Shown: positions 18,192 to 28,601 of the stretch, one piece after another
How positions within the stretch are numbered: position 1 is the first letter of the stretch
Layout of the letters: every line of letters begins with the position of its first letter
From: an uncultured Lachnospiraceae bacterium
GTDB taxonomy: Bacteria > Bacillota > Clostridia > Lachnospirales > Lachnospiraceae
Length of the DNA: 64,000 nucleotides
NCBI GenBank assembly: GCA_934418125.1
Contig: CAKRWT010000003.1
Coordinates: forward strand, 91,267 to 155,266
Reading direction: 5' to 3'
Translations under genes and position numbers: made by a program
The notes under the pieces: generated by a model
What the model saw: only the letters and a program-made list of their open reading frames with translations
Database searches by the model: none
Told to the model about the DNA's origin: nothing

Positions 18192-20429
18192 ATGGACGAC
18201 AGAATTATAAAAACGGAATATTCCGAAGTAATGCAGAAATCCTATATTGATTATGCCATGAGTGTTATTATCGCCCGTGCATTACCGGATGCCAGAGATG
18301 GTTTGAAACCGGTTCAGAGAAGAACCTTATATGACATGTATGAGCTTGGAATCCGTTATGACAGACCCTATCGTAAATCGGCCCGTATCGTAGGCGATAC
18401 CATGGGTAAATACCATCCCCACGGCGACAGTTCCATCTATGATGCCCTGGTGGTCATGTCCCAGGACTTTAAAAAAGGTCTGCCTCTGATTGATGGTCAT
18501 GGTAACTTCGGAAATATTGAAGGGGATGGTGCGGCTGCCATGCGTTATACAGAAGCACGTCTGGAAAAAATTACCCAGGAAGCATTCCTTGCCGATTTGG
18601 ATAAGGATGTGGTAGATTTTATCCCCAACTTTGATGAAACAGAGAAAGAACCATCTGTCCTGCCAGTAAAAATTCCCAATCTGTTAGTGAACGGCTCCGA
18701 GGGAATTGCCGTCGGTATGGCGACCAATATCCCCCCTCACAATCTGGCAGAAGTAATTGAAGCAACCAAAGCTTATATGCTGGACGAAACCATTTCCACC
18801 AAGGAACTGATGCGCTATATAAAAGGACCGGATTTTCCGACTGGCGGCATTGTTATCAACGAAGACGAACTGTCAGACATCTACGAAACCGGCGTGGGTA
18901 AGATTAAAATCCGCGGTAAAATAGAAGTGGAAAAAGCAAAGGGAGGTAAGACCAACCTAGTCATTACCGAGATTCCCTATACCATGATTGGTGCCAATAT
19001 CAGTAAGTTCCTGATGGATGTGGCAGCCCTTGCCGAAACGAAGAAAACCCAGGACATTGTAGACATTACCAATCAGTCCTCCAAAGAGGGTATCCGTATT
19101 GTTATCGAACTTCGTAAAGATGCAGATGTGGAAAATTTCAAAAATATGCTTTACAAAAAGACTCGTTTGGAGGATACTTTCGGTGTAAATATGCTGGCAA
19201 TCTCGGATGGCAGACCGGAAACCATGGGATTGAAACAGATTATCCAGGAAAATGTCAGATTCCAGTATGAGATTACCACCCGTAAATACAAAAACCTTTT
19301 AGCAAAAGAATTAGAACGCAAGGAAATTCAGGAAGGTCTGATTAAAGCATGTAATGTCATTGACCTGATTATTGAAATTCTACGTGGTTCCAAGGACAGA
19401 GCCATGGCAAAGGCGTGTCTCGTGGAAGGTAATACAACCGGCATCAAATTCAAATCCAAAGAATCCGAAATTATGGCAGCCCAGCTCATGTTTACCGAAA
19501 AGCAGGCAAACGCCATTCTGGATATGCGGCTTTATAAATTAATCGGTTTGGAAATCGAAGCCCTGATTAACGAGCACGAAGAAACGATGGCAAATATTTA
19601 CCGCTATGAAGATATTCTTGCCAGAAAAGATTCCATGGCACAGGTCATCATGAATGAACTGGATGCCATCAAGGAGCAGTATAAGCGTGCCAGAAGAACC
19701 CAGATTACCACTGCCAGTGAAGCTGTTTATGTAGAGAAGAAAATAGAAGAGATGGATATTGTCTTCCTGATGGATCGTTTTGGTTATGCGAAAACCATTG
19801 ACACTGCCACTTATGAAAGAAATAGAGAAGCGGCAGATACTGAAAACCGCTTTGTTTTTCCCTGTAAAAATACGGGCAAGATTTGTCTCTTTACAAATAC
19901 AGGACAATTATATACATTAAAAGCAATGGATTTACCTTTTGGCAAATTCCGGGACAAGGGCGTTCCGATTGATAATGTAAGTAACTACGATTCCTCAAAA
20001 GAAACCATTATCTACGCTGCCAGCCAGAGTGATTTAAATCTGTACCGGCTTATCTTTGCCACCAAACAGGCTATGTTAAAAATAGTAGACGGCGGGGAAT
20101 TTGATGTTGCCAAGCGTACTGTGGCAGCCACCAAGCTCCAGGATAATGACGAAGTGGTAAATGTAACTGTATTAAAGGAGCAGCGGAATATCGTATTACA
20201 GTCGAAGGATGGCTATTTCTTACGCTTCACAATCGAAGAGATTCCCGAAAAGAAAAAGGGCGCTATCGGCGTAAGAGGTATGAAGCTTGGTGCCAAAGAC
20301 GAGGTAGAGGCGGTATACTATACCCAGAATGCTGTCGAACAGACCATTTCTTATGGCAGCCGGCAATTAGAATTAAACAAGATTAAATTAGCAAAACGTG
20401 ATGGCAAAGGAGTAAAAGTCAGAGCATGA
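18192..20429 (+). CDS. parC: DNA topoisomerase IV subunit A (ParC-type)
   Basis: A 745-residue type IIA topoisomerase A subunit. The winged-helix/tower core includes [17 protein letters not shown], the quinolone-determining segment [14 protein letters not shown] (S80, S81, D84, no common resistance substitution) and the catalytic Y119 in [10 protein letters not shown]. The C-terminal beta-pinwheel (about 495-745) has no QRRGGKG GyrA-box; the nearest basic segment is [15 protein letters not shown] near the end. This is why ParC is preferred over GyrA. The gene starts 63 bases after parE and its last 4 bases overlap rsmD (ATGA). Confidence 0.85.
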   Translation: MDDRIIKTEYSEVMQKSYIDYAMSVIIARALPDARDGLKPVQRRTLYDMYELGIRYDRPYRKSARIVGDTMGKYHPHGDSSIYDALVVMSQDFKKGLPLIDGHGNFGNIEGDGAAAMRYTEARLEKITQEAFLADLDKDVVDFIPNFDETEKEPSVLPVKIPNLLVNGSEGIAVGMATNIPPHNLAEVIEATKAYMLDETISTKELMRYIKGPDFPTGGIVINEDELSDIYETGVGKIKIRGKIEVEKAKGGKTNLVITEIPYTMIGANISKFLMDVAALAETKKTQDIVDITNQSSKEGIRIVIELRKDADVENFKNMLYKKTRLEDTFGVNMLAISDGRPETMGLKQIIQENVRFQYEITTRKYKNLLAKELERKEIQEGLIKACNVIDLIIEILRGSKDRAMAKACLVEGNTTGIKFKSKESEIMAAQLMFTEKQANAILDMRLYKLIGLEIEALINEHEETMANIYRYEDILARKDSMAQVIMNELDAIKEQYKRARRTQITTASEAVYVEKKIEEMDIVFLMDRFGYAKTIDTATYERNREAADTENRFVFPCKNTGKICLFTNTGQLYTLKAMDLPFGKFRDKGVPIDNVSNYDSSKETIIYAASQSDLNLYRLIFATKQAMLKIVDGGEFDVAKRTVAATKLQDNDEVVNVTVLKEQRNIVLQSKDGYFLRFTIEEIPEKKKGAIGVRGMKLGAKDEVEAVYYTQNAVEQTISYGSRQLELNKIKLAKRDGKGVKVRA

Positions 20430-20977
20430 GAGTCATAGCAGGTACTGCAAGAAGTCTGCGGTTAAAAACACCGGAAGGGTTAGATACCCGTCCTACTACA
20501 GACCGTATTAAAGAAACTTTATTTAATATGTTACAGCCCTATTTACCAGATGCTGTTTTCGTGGATTTATTCAGTGGAAGCGGTGCTATCGGAATTGAAG
20601 CCATCAGCAGAGGCGCAAGACATGCTTATTTCGTGGAAAATCAGAAAAATGCGCTGACATGTATTACAGACAATCTGAATTTTACTCATTTCATGAAACA
20701 GTCTACGATTATCAAACAGGATGTATTAAGTTCCTTATCCGGTATCCATGAAAGGGAAGCAGACGTTATTTTCATGGATCCGCCCTATGGACATGAATAT
20801 GAAAAGCAAGTATTATCTGCACTGAAAAATATGCCGTATGTTACAGAAAATACATTAATCGTAATTGAGGCTTCCCTTTCTACAGATTTTTCTTATTTGT
20901 CTGAGATGGGATATGAATTGCAGAAAGAAAAATGCTATAAAACAAACAAGCATATTTTTTGTCGGAAAAACAGTTAA
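20426..20977 (+). CDS. rsmD: 16S rRNA (guanine966-N2)-methyltransferase
   Basis: A 183-residue class I SAM methyltransferase. [16 protein letters not shown] and RPTTDRIKETLFNML at the N-terminus are RsmD signatures, followed by the SAM loop DLFSGSGAIGIEAISRGA and the catalytic motif DPPYG. It methylates G966 of 16S rRNA during 30S assembly. The ATG overlaps the parC stop (ATGA) and coaD follows 38 bases later, the common rsmD-coaD pair of Bacillota. Confidence 0.95.
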   Translation: MRVIAGTARSLRLKTPEGLDTRPTTDRIKETLFNMLQPYLPDAVFVDLFSGSGAIGIEAISRGARHAYFVENQKNALTCITDNLNFTHFMKQSTIIKQDVLSSLSGIHEREADVIFMDPPYGHEYEKQVLSALKNMPYVTENTLIVIEASLSTDFSYLSEMGYELQKEKCYKTNKHIFCRKNS

Positions 20978-21015
20978 AGAACATCTGACAAAATGCAGGA
21001 AGAAGAGGCGAAAAC

Positions 21016-21504
21016 ATGAAAGCAGCAATCTACCCGGGCAGTTTTGACCCGGTTACCTATGGTCACTTAGATATTATCAAGCGTGCCGCTGAAATTTTTG
21101 ATGAATTAACGGTAAGTGTGTTGAACAATAAAACAAAGACTCCATTGTTTTCTGTGGAAGAACGTGTTAAGATGTTAGAAGAAGCGACGAAAGATTTACC
21201 GAATGTAACCATTGACTCTTTCAGTGGTCTTTTGATTGATTATGCGAAAGAAAAGAATATTCATGTAGCAATCAGAGGTCTTCGTGCTATTACGGATTTT
21301 GAATACGAATTACAGATAGCGCAGACGAACAGAAAGTTCTCCGATGGAGATTTGGATACCATGTTTTTAACAACCAGTCTGGAATATGCTTATTTAAGTT
21401 CCTCCACAGTAAAGGAAATTGCAAGTTTTAACGGAAATATTTCGCAGTGCGTACCACCTTTTGTCGCAGATATGATTTATGAAAAATATAATGGCAACAG
21501 ATAG
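21016..21504 (+). CDS. coaD: Phosphopantetheine adenylyltransferase
   Basis: A 162-residue nucleotidyltransferase of normal length. [19 protein letters not shown] holds the T/HxGH-type nucleotide motif, [17 protein letters not shown] is the pantetheine-binding segment, and [10 protein letters not shown] is the C-terminal phosphate-binding motif. It makes dephospho-CoA from 4'-phosphopantetheine and ATP. AAGAGGCG lies upstream of the ATG. Confidence 0.97.
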   Translation: MKAAIYPGSFDPVTYGHLDIIKRAAEIFDELTVSVLNNKTKTPLFSVEERVKMLEEATKDLPNVTIDSFSGLLIDYAKEKNIHVAIRGLRAITDFEYELQIAQTNRKFSDGDLDTMFLTTSLEYAYLSSSTVKEIASFNGNISQCVPPFVADMIYEKYNGNR

Positions 21505-21512
21505 GAGTAATG

Positions 21513-22115
21513 ATGAGCAGTAGAATCGAACAACTTATCGACGAAATTGAGGATTACATTGATGGCTGCAAATACCAGCCTCTGTCTAAAACAAATATTA
21601 TCGTAAATAAAGAAGAAATAGATGAACTCTTACGGGAACTTCGTATGAAGACCCCGGATGAAATCAAACGATATCAGAAAATTATTACCAATAAGGAAGC
21701 AATTCTCAATGATGCCAGAGCGAAAGCAGAAGCCCTGATTCAGGATGCTACCGTACAGACCACCGAGTTGATTAATGAGCATGAAATCATGCAACAGGCG
21801 TATGCACAAGCCAACGAAGTGGTTAAGATGGCATCAGCACAGGCACAGGAGATTCTGGATAAGGCAACTAATGAAGCCAATGGGGTAAAAACAGCGGCAA
21901 TGCAGTATCTGGATGATATGCTTGCCAATCTGGAAAATGCGATGACAACTACCCTGGCTTCTACCACAGCCCATTACGAGAGTTTCTATAACACGATTAA
22001 CAATTATAATGAAATCGTCAAATCCAATCGTGCAGAGCTCCATCCGGCGGAAGTTGATCAGATGTTAAAGGAAGCGGAAGATAGTACGGACACGCAGGAA
22101 TTAGATATCATGTAA
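21513..22115 (+). CDS. Coiled-coil protein resembling ATP synthase b/E-type stalk or DivIVA-like proteins
   Basis: About 200 residues. ATG 21513 is preferred (GGAG 5 bases upstream) over ATG 21510 (2 bases). Residues 1-55 contain a compact helical start (IEQLIDEIEDYIDGCKYQPL, then NKEEIDELLRELRMKTPDEI). Residues about 55-170 are a long Ala/Glu/Gln-rich coiled coil (AKAEALIQDATVQ, ASAQAQEILDKATNEANG). Such proteins are often labelled vacuolar ATPase subunit H or E-like, but no ATPase operon is present here. The N-terminal part is more like DivIVA/SepF-type scaffold proteins. No membrane helix. A strong terminator follows directly. Confidence 0.75.
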   Translation: MSSRIEQLIDEIEDYIDGCKYQPLSKTNIIVNKEEIDELLRELRMKTPDEIKRYQKIITNKEAILNDARAKAEALIQDATVQTTELINEHEIMQQAYAQANEVVKMASAQAQEILDKATNEANGVKTAAMQYLDDMLANLENAMTTTLASTTAHYESFYNTINNYNEIVKSNRAELHPAEVDQMLKEAEDSTDTQELDIM

Positions 22116-22117
22116 CC

Positions 22118-22152
22118 AATAAGTCGGTTTCCATTGAAACCGACTTATTTTT
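22118..22152 (+). terminator. Terminator after the coiled-coil gene
   Basis: A 14-bp perfect stem AATAAGTCGGTTTC / GAAACCGACTTATT (22118-22131 and 22136-22149) with loop CATT and T-run to 22152. It ends the rsmD-coaD unit just before the amidase gene. Confidence 0.9.
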
Positions 22153-22180
22153 GAGTAAAAGAAAGTACAAGGACAATCGA

Positions 22181-23485
22181 TTGAAAAATTTCTTATATAG
22201 TATTTTATTATGTTTATTAGGTTTGGCATTCTGTTTTCTTCCACCTCTTACGGTGCAGGCAGAAGAACCTGTCGTTGTTGTCATTGACCCTGGCCATGGT
22301 GGAGAAAACCTAGGAGGCGAATACGAAGATTATACGGAAAAGGATATGACTCTTATTGTTGCCAATGCCATGAAAGAGGAGTTAGAACAGTATGAAGGCG
22401 TAACTGTATATTTGACCAGAACAGATGACACAGAACTTTCCCTGGAGGAACGGGCAGAATTTGCCAAAAGCGTAAATGCCGATTTTCTCTACTGTTTGCA
22501 TTTTAATCTGTCCGAACACCATACCCTGTTTGGCGCAGAGTGCTGGGTTTCTGCTTTCGGGGAAAATTACAGTAAAGGTTATTCTTTTGCCAGTATAGAG
22601 ATGGATATGCTGACCGAAATGGGCCTGTATTCCAGAGGAATTAAGACCCGTTTAAACAGCAGCGGCGTCGATTATTATGGTATCATCCGCGCCTCTACAG
22701 AGCGTGATATTCCCTGCGTACTTATTGAGCACTGTCATCTGGATGAAGAAAATGACAAACCTTTTTATGACCATAACGAGAAGCTGAAAGAATTCGGCAG
22801 ACTGGACGCCACTGCGGCAGCGAAATATTTTCGTTTAAAGTCCGACAGCCTCTCCACGGATTATACCGGCTACGAGAACCTGTCTGTGGCAGTGCCTGCC
22901 AATGTTGTAAAACCTGACAGCACCCCACCGGATGTCTGTATGATTGAACTGGTTGAACAGAGCCCGGATACCGGGGAAGTAACCATTCGTGTCACAGCAA
23001 CCGATTATGACAGTGGTATGCTGTATTATACCTACAGCTATGACGGCGGAACCACCTATACCAACTTGCAGAAGTGGCCGGAACGAGGCAAGGATATCTT
23101 TGAATTTACCATGCAGGTGCCTTCGGAGACTACGCCCCAGATTCTCGTAAATGCCTATAATGGTTATGATTTATATACCACCAGCAATCAGTTAGACTTG
23201 CCAACCATGCATTATGGGCAGGAAGCGACAGAAGAGGTGGATAATCCGGATTCCACTAAGCAGGATACCATTCCCAGCTCTTCCGGACACGTAATCTCGA
23301 AAGAAGACTACCAGGAAATTACCTATGATACAACAGAAACGGAAGCCGAAGTGGAAACCGGGAAGTCCCTTGGCTATTTCTTACAGGTAACCTTTATCTG
23401 TATCCTCTTGTTACTGGGGATGGTATTTTCCCTGGTTCTTATCCTGCGAGGCAGACGAAAACGAAAGCGTAGACCACGCCGGTAA
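22181..23485 (+). CDS. Secreted, C-terminally membrane-anchored N-acetylmuramoyl-L-alanine amidase
   Basis: The TTG at 22181 is chosen: AAGGA lies 7 bases upstream, whereas TTG 22151 falls in the U-run of the preceding terminator. The protein has about 434 residues. A signal peptide ends at TVQA/EEP. The Amidase_3 catalytic domain (about 28-215) carries the zinc ligands in VIDPGHGGE, the glutamate in the EDYTEKDM region, LHFN and the catalytic glutamate in CVLIEHCHL. An Ig-like region follows (about 235-335), then a Thr/Glu-rich linker, a transmembrane helix (FICILLLLGMVFSLVLIL) and a very basic tail. It cleaves the glycan-peptide bond of peptidoglycan, outside the membrane. Confidence 0.88.
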   Translation: MKNFLYSILLCLLGLAFCFLPPLTVQAEEPVVVVIDPGHGGENLGGEYEDYTEKDMTLIVANAMKEELEQYEGVTVYLTRTDDTELSLEERAEFAKSVNADFLYCLHFNLSEHHTLFGAECWVSAFGENYSKGYSFASIEMDMLTEMGLYSRGIKTRLNSSGVDYYGIIRASTERDIPCVLIEHCHLDEENDKPFYDHNEKLKEFGRLDATAAAKYFRLKSDSLSTDYTGYENLSVAVPANVVKPDSTPPDVCMIELVEQSPDTGEVTIRVTATDYDSGMLYYTYSYDGGTTYTNLQKWPERGKDIFEFTMQVPSETTPQILVNAYNGYDLYTTSNQLDLPTMHYGQEATEEVDNPDSTKQDTIPSSSGHVISKEDYQEITYDTTETEAEVETGKSLGYFLQVTFICILLLLGMVFSLVLILRGRRKRKRRPRR

Positions 23486-24422
23486 GCAATGTCTGTAATA
23501 TCTTATGACAGATATATTGTTCTATGGATAAATGGGTATGCTGTATCATACTGTAGGTCTGTGCAATACAGGAAAAACCGCCAAAGGGAAGCAGTATCAA
23601 TGCCGGCAGCATGAAGGCGGAACCACCCCGGCTGATACCACTGGTAATTTCCAGAAGGCAGTTATAAAAACAGCTTACCTTATCCGGCAGATGGGAAAAA
23701 GGCATGGTTATCATATTTAACAGATTAAAAAATACCATGTAGCCACCTAATTTACCGATTCCAACCAGCCCGGCAAGAACAGAAGCATCTGTGGCAGCAA
23801 ACAGCCTGCCTAATGTGACCTTCTCAGGTGCCATCCGCCTGGAAGCTGGAGCAGAAACAGAAGTTTCCTTCGTTGTGTCCAGAAAGCCACCATGTTTCCG
23901 ATAATACAGGTGGTATAACAGGCTGCCGTAACTAAGGGGAAGCAGATACATGATGGCAAAGCTTAATAGTGGATGAGGGACTGCCAGTACCGGTACCACA
24001 AAGCTTAAAAAATAAACCGGACCAATGTTATTGCAGAAGGCAAGCAGATAAGCCCCTTCTTTTTCCTGTATTTTATGTGCGCTCAGAAGCTCCCCTATAA
24101 TACGGGCTCCCATGGGGAATCCACACAGAAACCCTATAAAAACCGTATAGGAACCATTCGGCGTTGTACCAAACAACCGATGGAACAGGGGATGAAAGCC
24201 ACGGACAAACCGTTCCGTCAGGTTGAGGCGTATCATAATGCCAGACAGAATCATAAAGGGAAGCAATGTGGGAATCATCCGTTGAAACCACAGAAGTAAC
24301 CCGGTGGAAGCATATTCCAAAGATTGTGCTGGATAGCGTAGCAACAGACAGATTAGATAAAAGAAAAAGAGCGTAATCAGGATTTGATACAGTCGGAAAA
24401 GATAATCTGTTATTTTTTTCAC
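23439..24422 (-). CDS. ylbJ: YlbJ-like sporulation integral membrane protein
   Basis: About 327 residues with 8 or so hydrophobic helices and two nucleoside-recognition (Gate) regions. YlbJ motifs are GFLCGFPMGARIIGELL, FCNNIGPVYFLSFVV and LLEITSGISRGG. YlbJ is needed for heat-resistant spores in Bacillus (family knowledge), so the host probably forms spores or descends from spore formers. The start is set at GTG 24422, giving MKKITDYLFRLYQ; longer readings would run into the divergent rsuA gene. The 3' end overlaps the convergent amidase gene by 47 bases. Confidence 0.85.
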   Translation of the reverse strand: MKKITDYLFRLYQILITLFFFYLICLLLRYPAQSLEYASTGLLLWFQRMIPTLLPFMILSGIMIRLNLTERFVRGFHPLFHRLFGTTPNGSYTVFIGFLCGFPMGARIIGELLSAHKIQEKEGAYLLAFCNNIGPVYFLSFVVPVLAVPHPLLSFAIMYLLPLSYGSLLYHLYYRKHGGFLDTTKETSVSAPASRRMAPEKVTLGRLFAATDASVLAGLVGIGKLGGYMVFFNLLNMITMPFSHLPDKVSCFYNCLLEITSGISRGGSAFMLPALILLPFGGFSCIAQTYSMIQHTHLSIEQYICHKILQTLLTGVVYAFVFVCLAG

Positions 24423-24483
24423 AAGTTTACCTGTCTGTCTTTTCTTACTATAACTATATTGCCAGAAAGAGGAAAATAGTCGT

Positions 24484-25188
24484 ATGCGTTTGGATAAATT
24501 CTTATGTGATTTGCAGCTTGGTACAAGAAGCCAGATAAAGAAGGACATCAAAGCCGGTCTGGTTACGGTCAATGAAACAAAAGCCCAGAAGCCGGAACAG
24601 CAAATCGACGAAACAACCGACCGTATCTGTTATAAAGGGCAGCTCTGTTCCTATGAAAAACAGGTATATTATATGCTCTATAAGCCTGCTGGCGTTGTCT
24701 CTGCCACAGAAGATAAACGGGACAAAACCGTAGTAGCTTTGCTACAAGCAGAGAACCGCAAGGATTTGTTTCCCATCGGGCGACTGGATAAAGACACAGA
24801 AGGGCTGCTTGTTTTGACAAACGATGGTGCCCTGGCGCATGACCTGTTATCGCCACGAAAGCATGTGGAAAAGGAATACGAATGCCATTTACGGGATGCC
24901 ATTACCCCGGAGCAGATTACTGCCCTGGAAGAAGGTGTGAACATCGGGGAAAAACAGCCGACCAGACCAGCCAAAGTAATCATCCTGTCGGAAGACAAAA
25001 TTACCCTGACGATTACCGAAGGAAAATTCCATCAGGTAAAACGTATGTTACAGGCAGTCGGCAATGAAGTCCTTTATCTGAAACGGCTCCGCATGGGAAA
25101 CCTTTGTCTGGATGAAACACTGGAAAAGGGAGCCTACAGACGGCTGACCGGGGAAGAAGTACAGGGATTGAAAACCATAAGAAATTGA
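24484..25188 (+). CDS. rsuA: RsuA/RluB-family rRNA pseudouridine synthase
   Basis: A 234-residue enzyme. The S4 RNA-binding domain is at residues 1-50 (MRLDKFLCDLQLGTRSQIKK, then AGLVTVNE). The catalytic domain contains YKPAGVVSAT and the active-site aspartate in GRLDKDTEGLLVLTNDG. The C-terminal EGKFHQVKRMLQAVG is typical of the RsuA branch. It likely modifies a uridine in 16S rRNA (U516-type), though RluB/E-type 23S targets cannot be excluded by eye. The TGA at its end overlaps the ribosome site of the HAD gene. Confidence 0.9.
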   Translation: MRLDKFLCDLQLGTRSQIKKDIKAGLVTVNETKAQKPEQQIDETTDRICYKGQLCSYEKQVYYMLYKPAGVVSATEDKRDKTVVALLQAENRKDLFPIGRLDKDTEGLLVLTNDGALAHDLLSPRKHVEKEYECHLRDAITPEQITALEEGVNIGEKQPTRPAKVIILSEDKITLTITEGKFHQVKRMLQAVGNEVLYLKRLRMGNLCLDETLEKGAYRRLTGEEVQGLKTIRN

Positions 25189-25199
25189 GGAAATACTTT

Positions 25200-25856
25200 A
25201 TGATAAAAGCAGTTATTTTTGACCTGGATGGTTCTTTAGTCGATTCCATGTGGATGTGGAAAGCCATTGACATCGAATATCTGGGCAGATTCGGAATCGA
25301 AATTCCGGATGATTTACAGGATTGCATCGGCGGGAAAAGTTTTACCGAAACCGCCATTTACTTTAAAGAAAGGTTTCAGCTTCCAGATTCCCTACAGCAG
25401 ATTAAGGATGACTGGAACCGGATGGCATGGGATAAATACACTTATGAAGTTCCCTTAAAGGAAGGGGTGGAAGACCTGTTAAAAGAATGTAAGCGACGGA
25501 ATATCCGGCTCGGTATTGCCACCAGCAATTCCAGGGAACTGGTAGATAATATTGTTATCGTCCATCATTTGGAACAGTATTTTACCAGTATTATTACGGG
25601 CTGTGAGGTAGCTCACGGCAAACCGGCACCAGATATTTACCTGGCAGTGGCAGATACCCTCCAGGTAGCCCCGGAAGAATGTCTTGTCTTTGAAGATATT
25701 ATTGAGGGGATTCAGGCAGGAAAAGCCGCCGGTATGAAAGTCTGTGCTGTCCATGACGAATTTTCCATATCGCAGGAAGAAGAAAAGCGCAGGCTTTCCG
25801 ATTATTACACATATCATTTCAGGGAGTTATTAGAAAATGGGATTTTTACCAATTAG
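25200..25856 (+). CDS. HAD-family phosphatase/phosphoglucomutase-like hydrolase
   Basis: About 218 residues. ATG 25200 (GAGG 9 bases upstream) is chosen over TTG 25185, which overlaps the rsuA stop. HAD motif I is [10 protein letters not shown] (nucleophile and general acid aspartates), motif II is ATSNS, the motif III lysine is in [10 protein letters not shown], and motif IV is VFEDIIEG. A helical cap between motifs I and II places it in subfamily I with beta-phosphoglucomutases and phosphoglycolate phosphatases. The substrate is not predictable. Its 3' end overlaps the YgiQ gene by 20 bases, so the two are coupled. Confidence 0.9.
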   Translation: MIKAVIFDLDGSLVDSMWMWKAIDIEYLGRFGIEIPDDLQDCIGGKSFTETAIYFKERFQLPDSLQQIKDDWNRMAWDKYTYEVPLKEGVEDLLKECKRRNIRLGIATSNSRELVDNIVIVHHLEQYFTSIITGCEVAHGKPAPDIYLAVADTLQVAPEECLVFEDIIEGIQAGKAAGMKVCAVHDEFSISQEEEKRRLSDYYTYHFRELLENGIFTN

Positions 25857-27822
25857 CAAAGAAGATATGACTAAACAGGGGATTGAACAGTTAGACTTCG
25901 TCTATATCATCGGCGATGCCTATGTAGACCATCCCTCCTTTGGACATGCCATTATCAGCCGGATTCTGGTATCGCACGGCTACACCGTGGGCATTATTTC
26001 ACAGCCTGACTGGAAAGATGATACAAGTATTACTGTTCTGGGAAAACCACGGCTTGGATTTCTGATTTCCGCCGGCAATATGGATTCCATGGTAAACCAT
26101 TACTATGTTTCCAAAAAGCATCGTCCTACCGATGCTTACACACCCGGTGGCGAAGCCTATAAAAGACCGGATCATGCAACCGTTGTCTATGGCAATCTGG
26201 TTCGTAAAGTATATAAGGATACCCCGGTTATCATCGGTGGTATCGAAGCCAGTCTGCGGCGTATGGCGCATTACGATTATTGGAGCAACAGCTTCAAACG
26301 TTCCATTCTCTTAGACAGTCAGGCGGATTTGATTTCCTACGGCATGGGCGAAAAATCCATCGTAGAAATCGCCGATGCCCTGGCAAGCGGTATTGCCGTA
26401 AAGGATATTACCTTTATTCCGGGAACCGTTTATAAAACAAAGGATATTTCCGGTATCTATGACAGCATTACCCTGCCGTCCTATGATGCCATGAAAGCGG
26501 AACCAAAAGAATATGCCAACAGTTTCCGGGTACAATATCAAAGCACCGACCCTTTTACCGGCAAGACGCTGATAGAAGGCTATCCAAATGGTATCTATGT
26601 GGTGCAGAATCCGCCACAGCCGCCTCTGACCACAGAAGAAATGGATGCCGTATATGATTTGCCCTATATGCGTACCTATCATCCTTCTTATGAAGAGAAG
26701 GGCGGCGTTCCTGCCATTGCAGAAATTAAATTCTCCCTGATTAGCAACCGTGGTTGTTTTGGCGGCTGTAATTTCTGCGCCTTGACTTTCCATCAGGGCA
26801 GAACCGTGCAGGTCAGAAGCCACGAATCGATTCTCAAGGAAGCAAGACTGATGATTCAGGATAAGGATTTCAAGGGCTATATCCATGATGTAGGCGGACC
26901 TACCGCCAATTTCCGGCATCCCTCCTGTCAGAAGCAGATGACCCAGGGTGTCTGCAAGAACAGACAGTGCCTGTTCCCGAAGCCTTGCCCGAACCTGGAA
27001 GTAGACCACTCCGATTATCTGTCCCTGCTTCGTAAGCTGCGGGCATTACCGGGCGTGAAAAAAGTCTTCATCCGTTCCGGTATCCGCTTTGATTACCTTA
27101 TGGCAGACCCGGACGATACCTTTTTCAAAGAACTGGTAGAGTATCATGTAAGCGGTCAGTTAAAGGTCGCACCGGAGCATATCTCAGACACGGTATTATC
27201 CAAACTTGGCAAGCCTGAGAAAGCTGTCTATGAAAGTTTTGTAAGAAAATATTATAAGATAAATGAAAAGTTAGGAAAGAAACAGTTCCTGGTACCATAC
27301 CTGATGTCTTCCCATCCTGGCTCCACCCTGAAGGAGGCTATTGAGCTTTCCGAATATCTGCGGGACTTAGGGTATATGCCGGAGCAGGTGCAGGATTTCT
27401 ATCCGACTCCTTCTACAGTTTCCACCGTCATGTATTACACCGGCATTGACCCACGAAACGGCGAACCGGTGTATGTATGCCGCAATCCCCATGAAAAGGC
27501 GATGCAGCGGGCTCTGATTCAGTACCGGAATCCGAACAACTATGACCTGGTTAAGGAAGCCCTGTTAAAAGCCGGAAGGGAAGATTTGATTGGATTTGAT
27601 AAAAAATGCCTGATTCGCCCCAGGAATCATAAACCAATCTATCAGGAAAATAGTAAAGAAAAACCAACTGGTTCCAGAACAAATACAAGTAATAACAAAG
27701 GAAACTATCCAACTAAACAGACAAATAACAGAAACGGCAGCTCCAAAGCAGGAAACCAGAAACCTGGCACCCAAAAGCCAGTTAAGAAGAAAACCATCCG
27801 TAACGTTCACAAAAAGAAATAA
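25837..27822 (+). CDS. YgiQ-family radical SAM protein
   Basis: A 661-residue protein. An N-terminal domain (about 1-295) of the YgiQ type leads to the radical SAM cluster motif [19 protein letters not shown] with C307, C311 and C314, ligands for the 4Fe-4S cluster. [17 protein letters not shown] is another typical segment. The last 55 residues are low-complexity and rich in Lys, Asn, Thr and Gly, ending in a basic stretch. The reaction is unknown for the family. It begins inside the HAD gene and is followed 29 bases later by an SDR. Confidence 0.92.
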   Translation: MGFLPISKEDMTKQGIEQLDFVYIIGDAYVDHPSFGHAIISRILVSHGYTVGIISQPDWKDDTSITVLGKPRLGFLISAGNMDSMVNHYYVSKKHRPTDAYTPGGEAYKRPDHATVVYGNLVRKVYKDTPVIIGGIEASLRRMAHYDYWSNSFKRSILLDSQADLISYGMGEKSIVEIADALASGIAVKDITFIPGTVYKTKDISGIYDSITLPSYDAMKAEPKEYANSFRVQYQSTDPFTGKTLIEGYPNGIYVVQNPPQPPLTTEEMDAVYDLPYMRTYHPSYEEKGGVPAIAEIKFSLISNRGCFGGCNFCALTFHQGRTVQVRSHESILKEARLMIQDKDFKGYIHDVGGPTANFRHPSCQKQMTQGVCKNRQCLFPKPCPNLEVDHSDYLSLLRKLRALPGVKKVFIRSGIRFDYLMADPDDTFFKELVEYHVSGQLKVAPEHISDTVLSKLGKPEKAVYESFVRKYYKINEKLGKKQFLVPYLMSSHPGSTLKEAIELSEYLRDLGYMPEQVQDFYPTPSTVSTVMYYTGIDPRNGEPVYVCRNPHEKAMQRALIQYRNPNNYDLVKEALLKAGREDLIGFDKKCLIRPRNHKPIYQENSKEKPTGSRTNTSNNKGNYPTKQTNNRNGSSKAGNQKPGTQKPVKKKTIRNVHKKK

Positions 27823-27851
27823 AAATCAGAAAATGGTAAGGGGAAATCGTT

Positions 27852-28601
27852 ATGAAAATTGCAATCATTACCGGAGCTTCCTCCGGCATGGGAATGGAAT
27901 GTGCCAGACAGTTAGATAAAAGACTCCATCACACGGATGAGCTTTGGCTGATTGCCCGCCGCAAGGCACCTATGGAGGAGTTAGCGGTCTCATTACGTCA
28001 TAAGACCAGAATCCTGGCTATGGATATTACCGATGCCGTACAGATGAAACAGTTAGCGGAAGTCTTAGGTCTTGTCTCTCCGCTCATTACGGTACTGGTA
28101 AACTGTGCCGGTGTGGGCAGCCATGGGAATTTTGAAGAACAGGAGCAGACGGATATTACTGCCATGATGCAGCTGAATATCGGAGCCCTTACCCAAATGA
28201 CAAAACTCTGCCTTCCCTATATGCGGAAGGGCAGTAGAATTTTACAATTTGCTTCCGGGGCAGCTTTTCTGCCGCAGGCATCCTTTGCGGTCTATGCAGC
28301 TTCCAAGGCATACGTGTATTCTTTCAGCCGAGCCCTTGCCAAGGAATTACGGGAACGCGGCATTACCGTGACAGCTGTATGCCCCGGACCGGTAAATACC
28401 CCTTTTTTACAACATGCCTATGGGGAACTTTCCAGACTGAACGGACTAAAGAAAATGACTATGGCTCAGACGGAATGCGTGGTTGCCAAAGCCATGGAAG
28501 ACTGTAAGAAGAAAAAAGAAGTTTCCCTTTGCGGGCTGCCTATGTGGGTATTATATGCGGCCACACAGACAACCCAGAATCTGTTACAGAAATTCACGTA
28601 A
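27852..28601 (+). CDS. Short-chain dehydrogenase/reductase
   Basis: A 249-residue classical SDR. The cofactor motif is ITGASSGMGMECARQ (TGxxxGxG), NCAGVGSHG follows, the catalytic region has SGAAFLPQASFAVYAASKA with the Y-x3-K pair, and CPGPVNTPF is the PG motif. The cofactor is probably NADP(H), as in the YqjQ/DltE-like group, but the substrate is unknown. AAGGGG precedes the ATG. Its end overlaps the convergent ThuA-fusion gene by 18 bases. Confidence 0.9.
   Translation: MKIAIITGASSGMGMECARQLDKRLHHTDELWLIARRKAPMEELAVSLRHKTRILAMDITDAVQMKQLAEVLGLVSPLITVLVNCAGVGSHGNFEEQEQTDITAMMQLNIGALTQMTKLCLPYMRKGSRILQFASGAAFLPQASFAVYAASKAYVYSFSRALAKELRERGITVTAVCPGPVNTPFLQHAYGELSRLNGLKKMTMAQTECVVAKAMEDCKKKKEVSLCGLPMWVLYAATQTTQNLLQKFT

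Noticed and set aside
26311..27009. A 232-codon open frame on the minus strand inside the YgiQ gene
   Set aside because: The plus-strand gene has full radical SAM motifs; the reverse frame has no recognisable motif or start signal.
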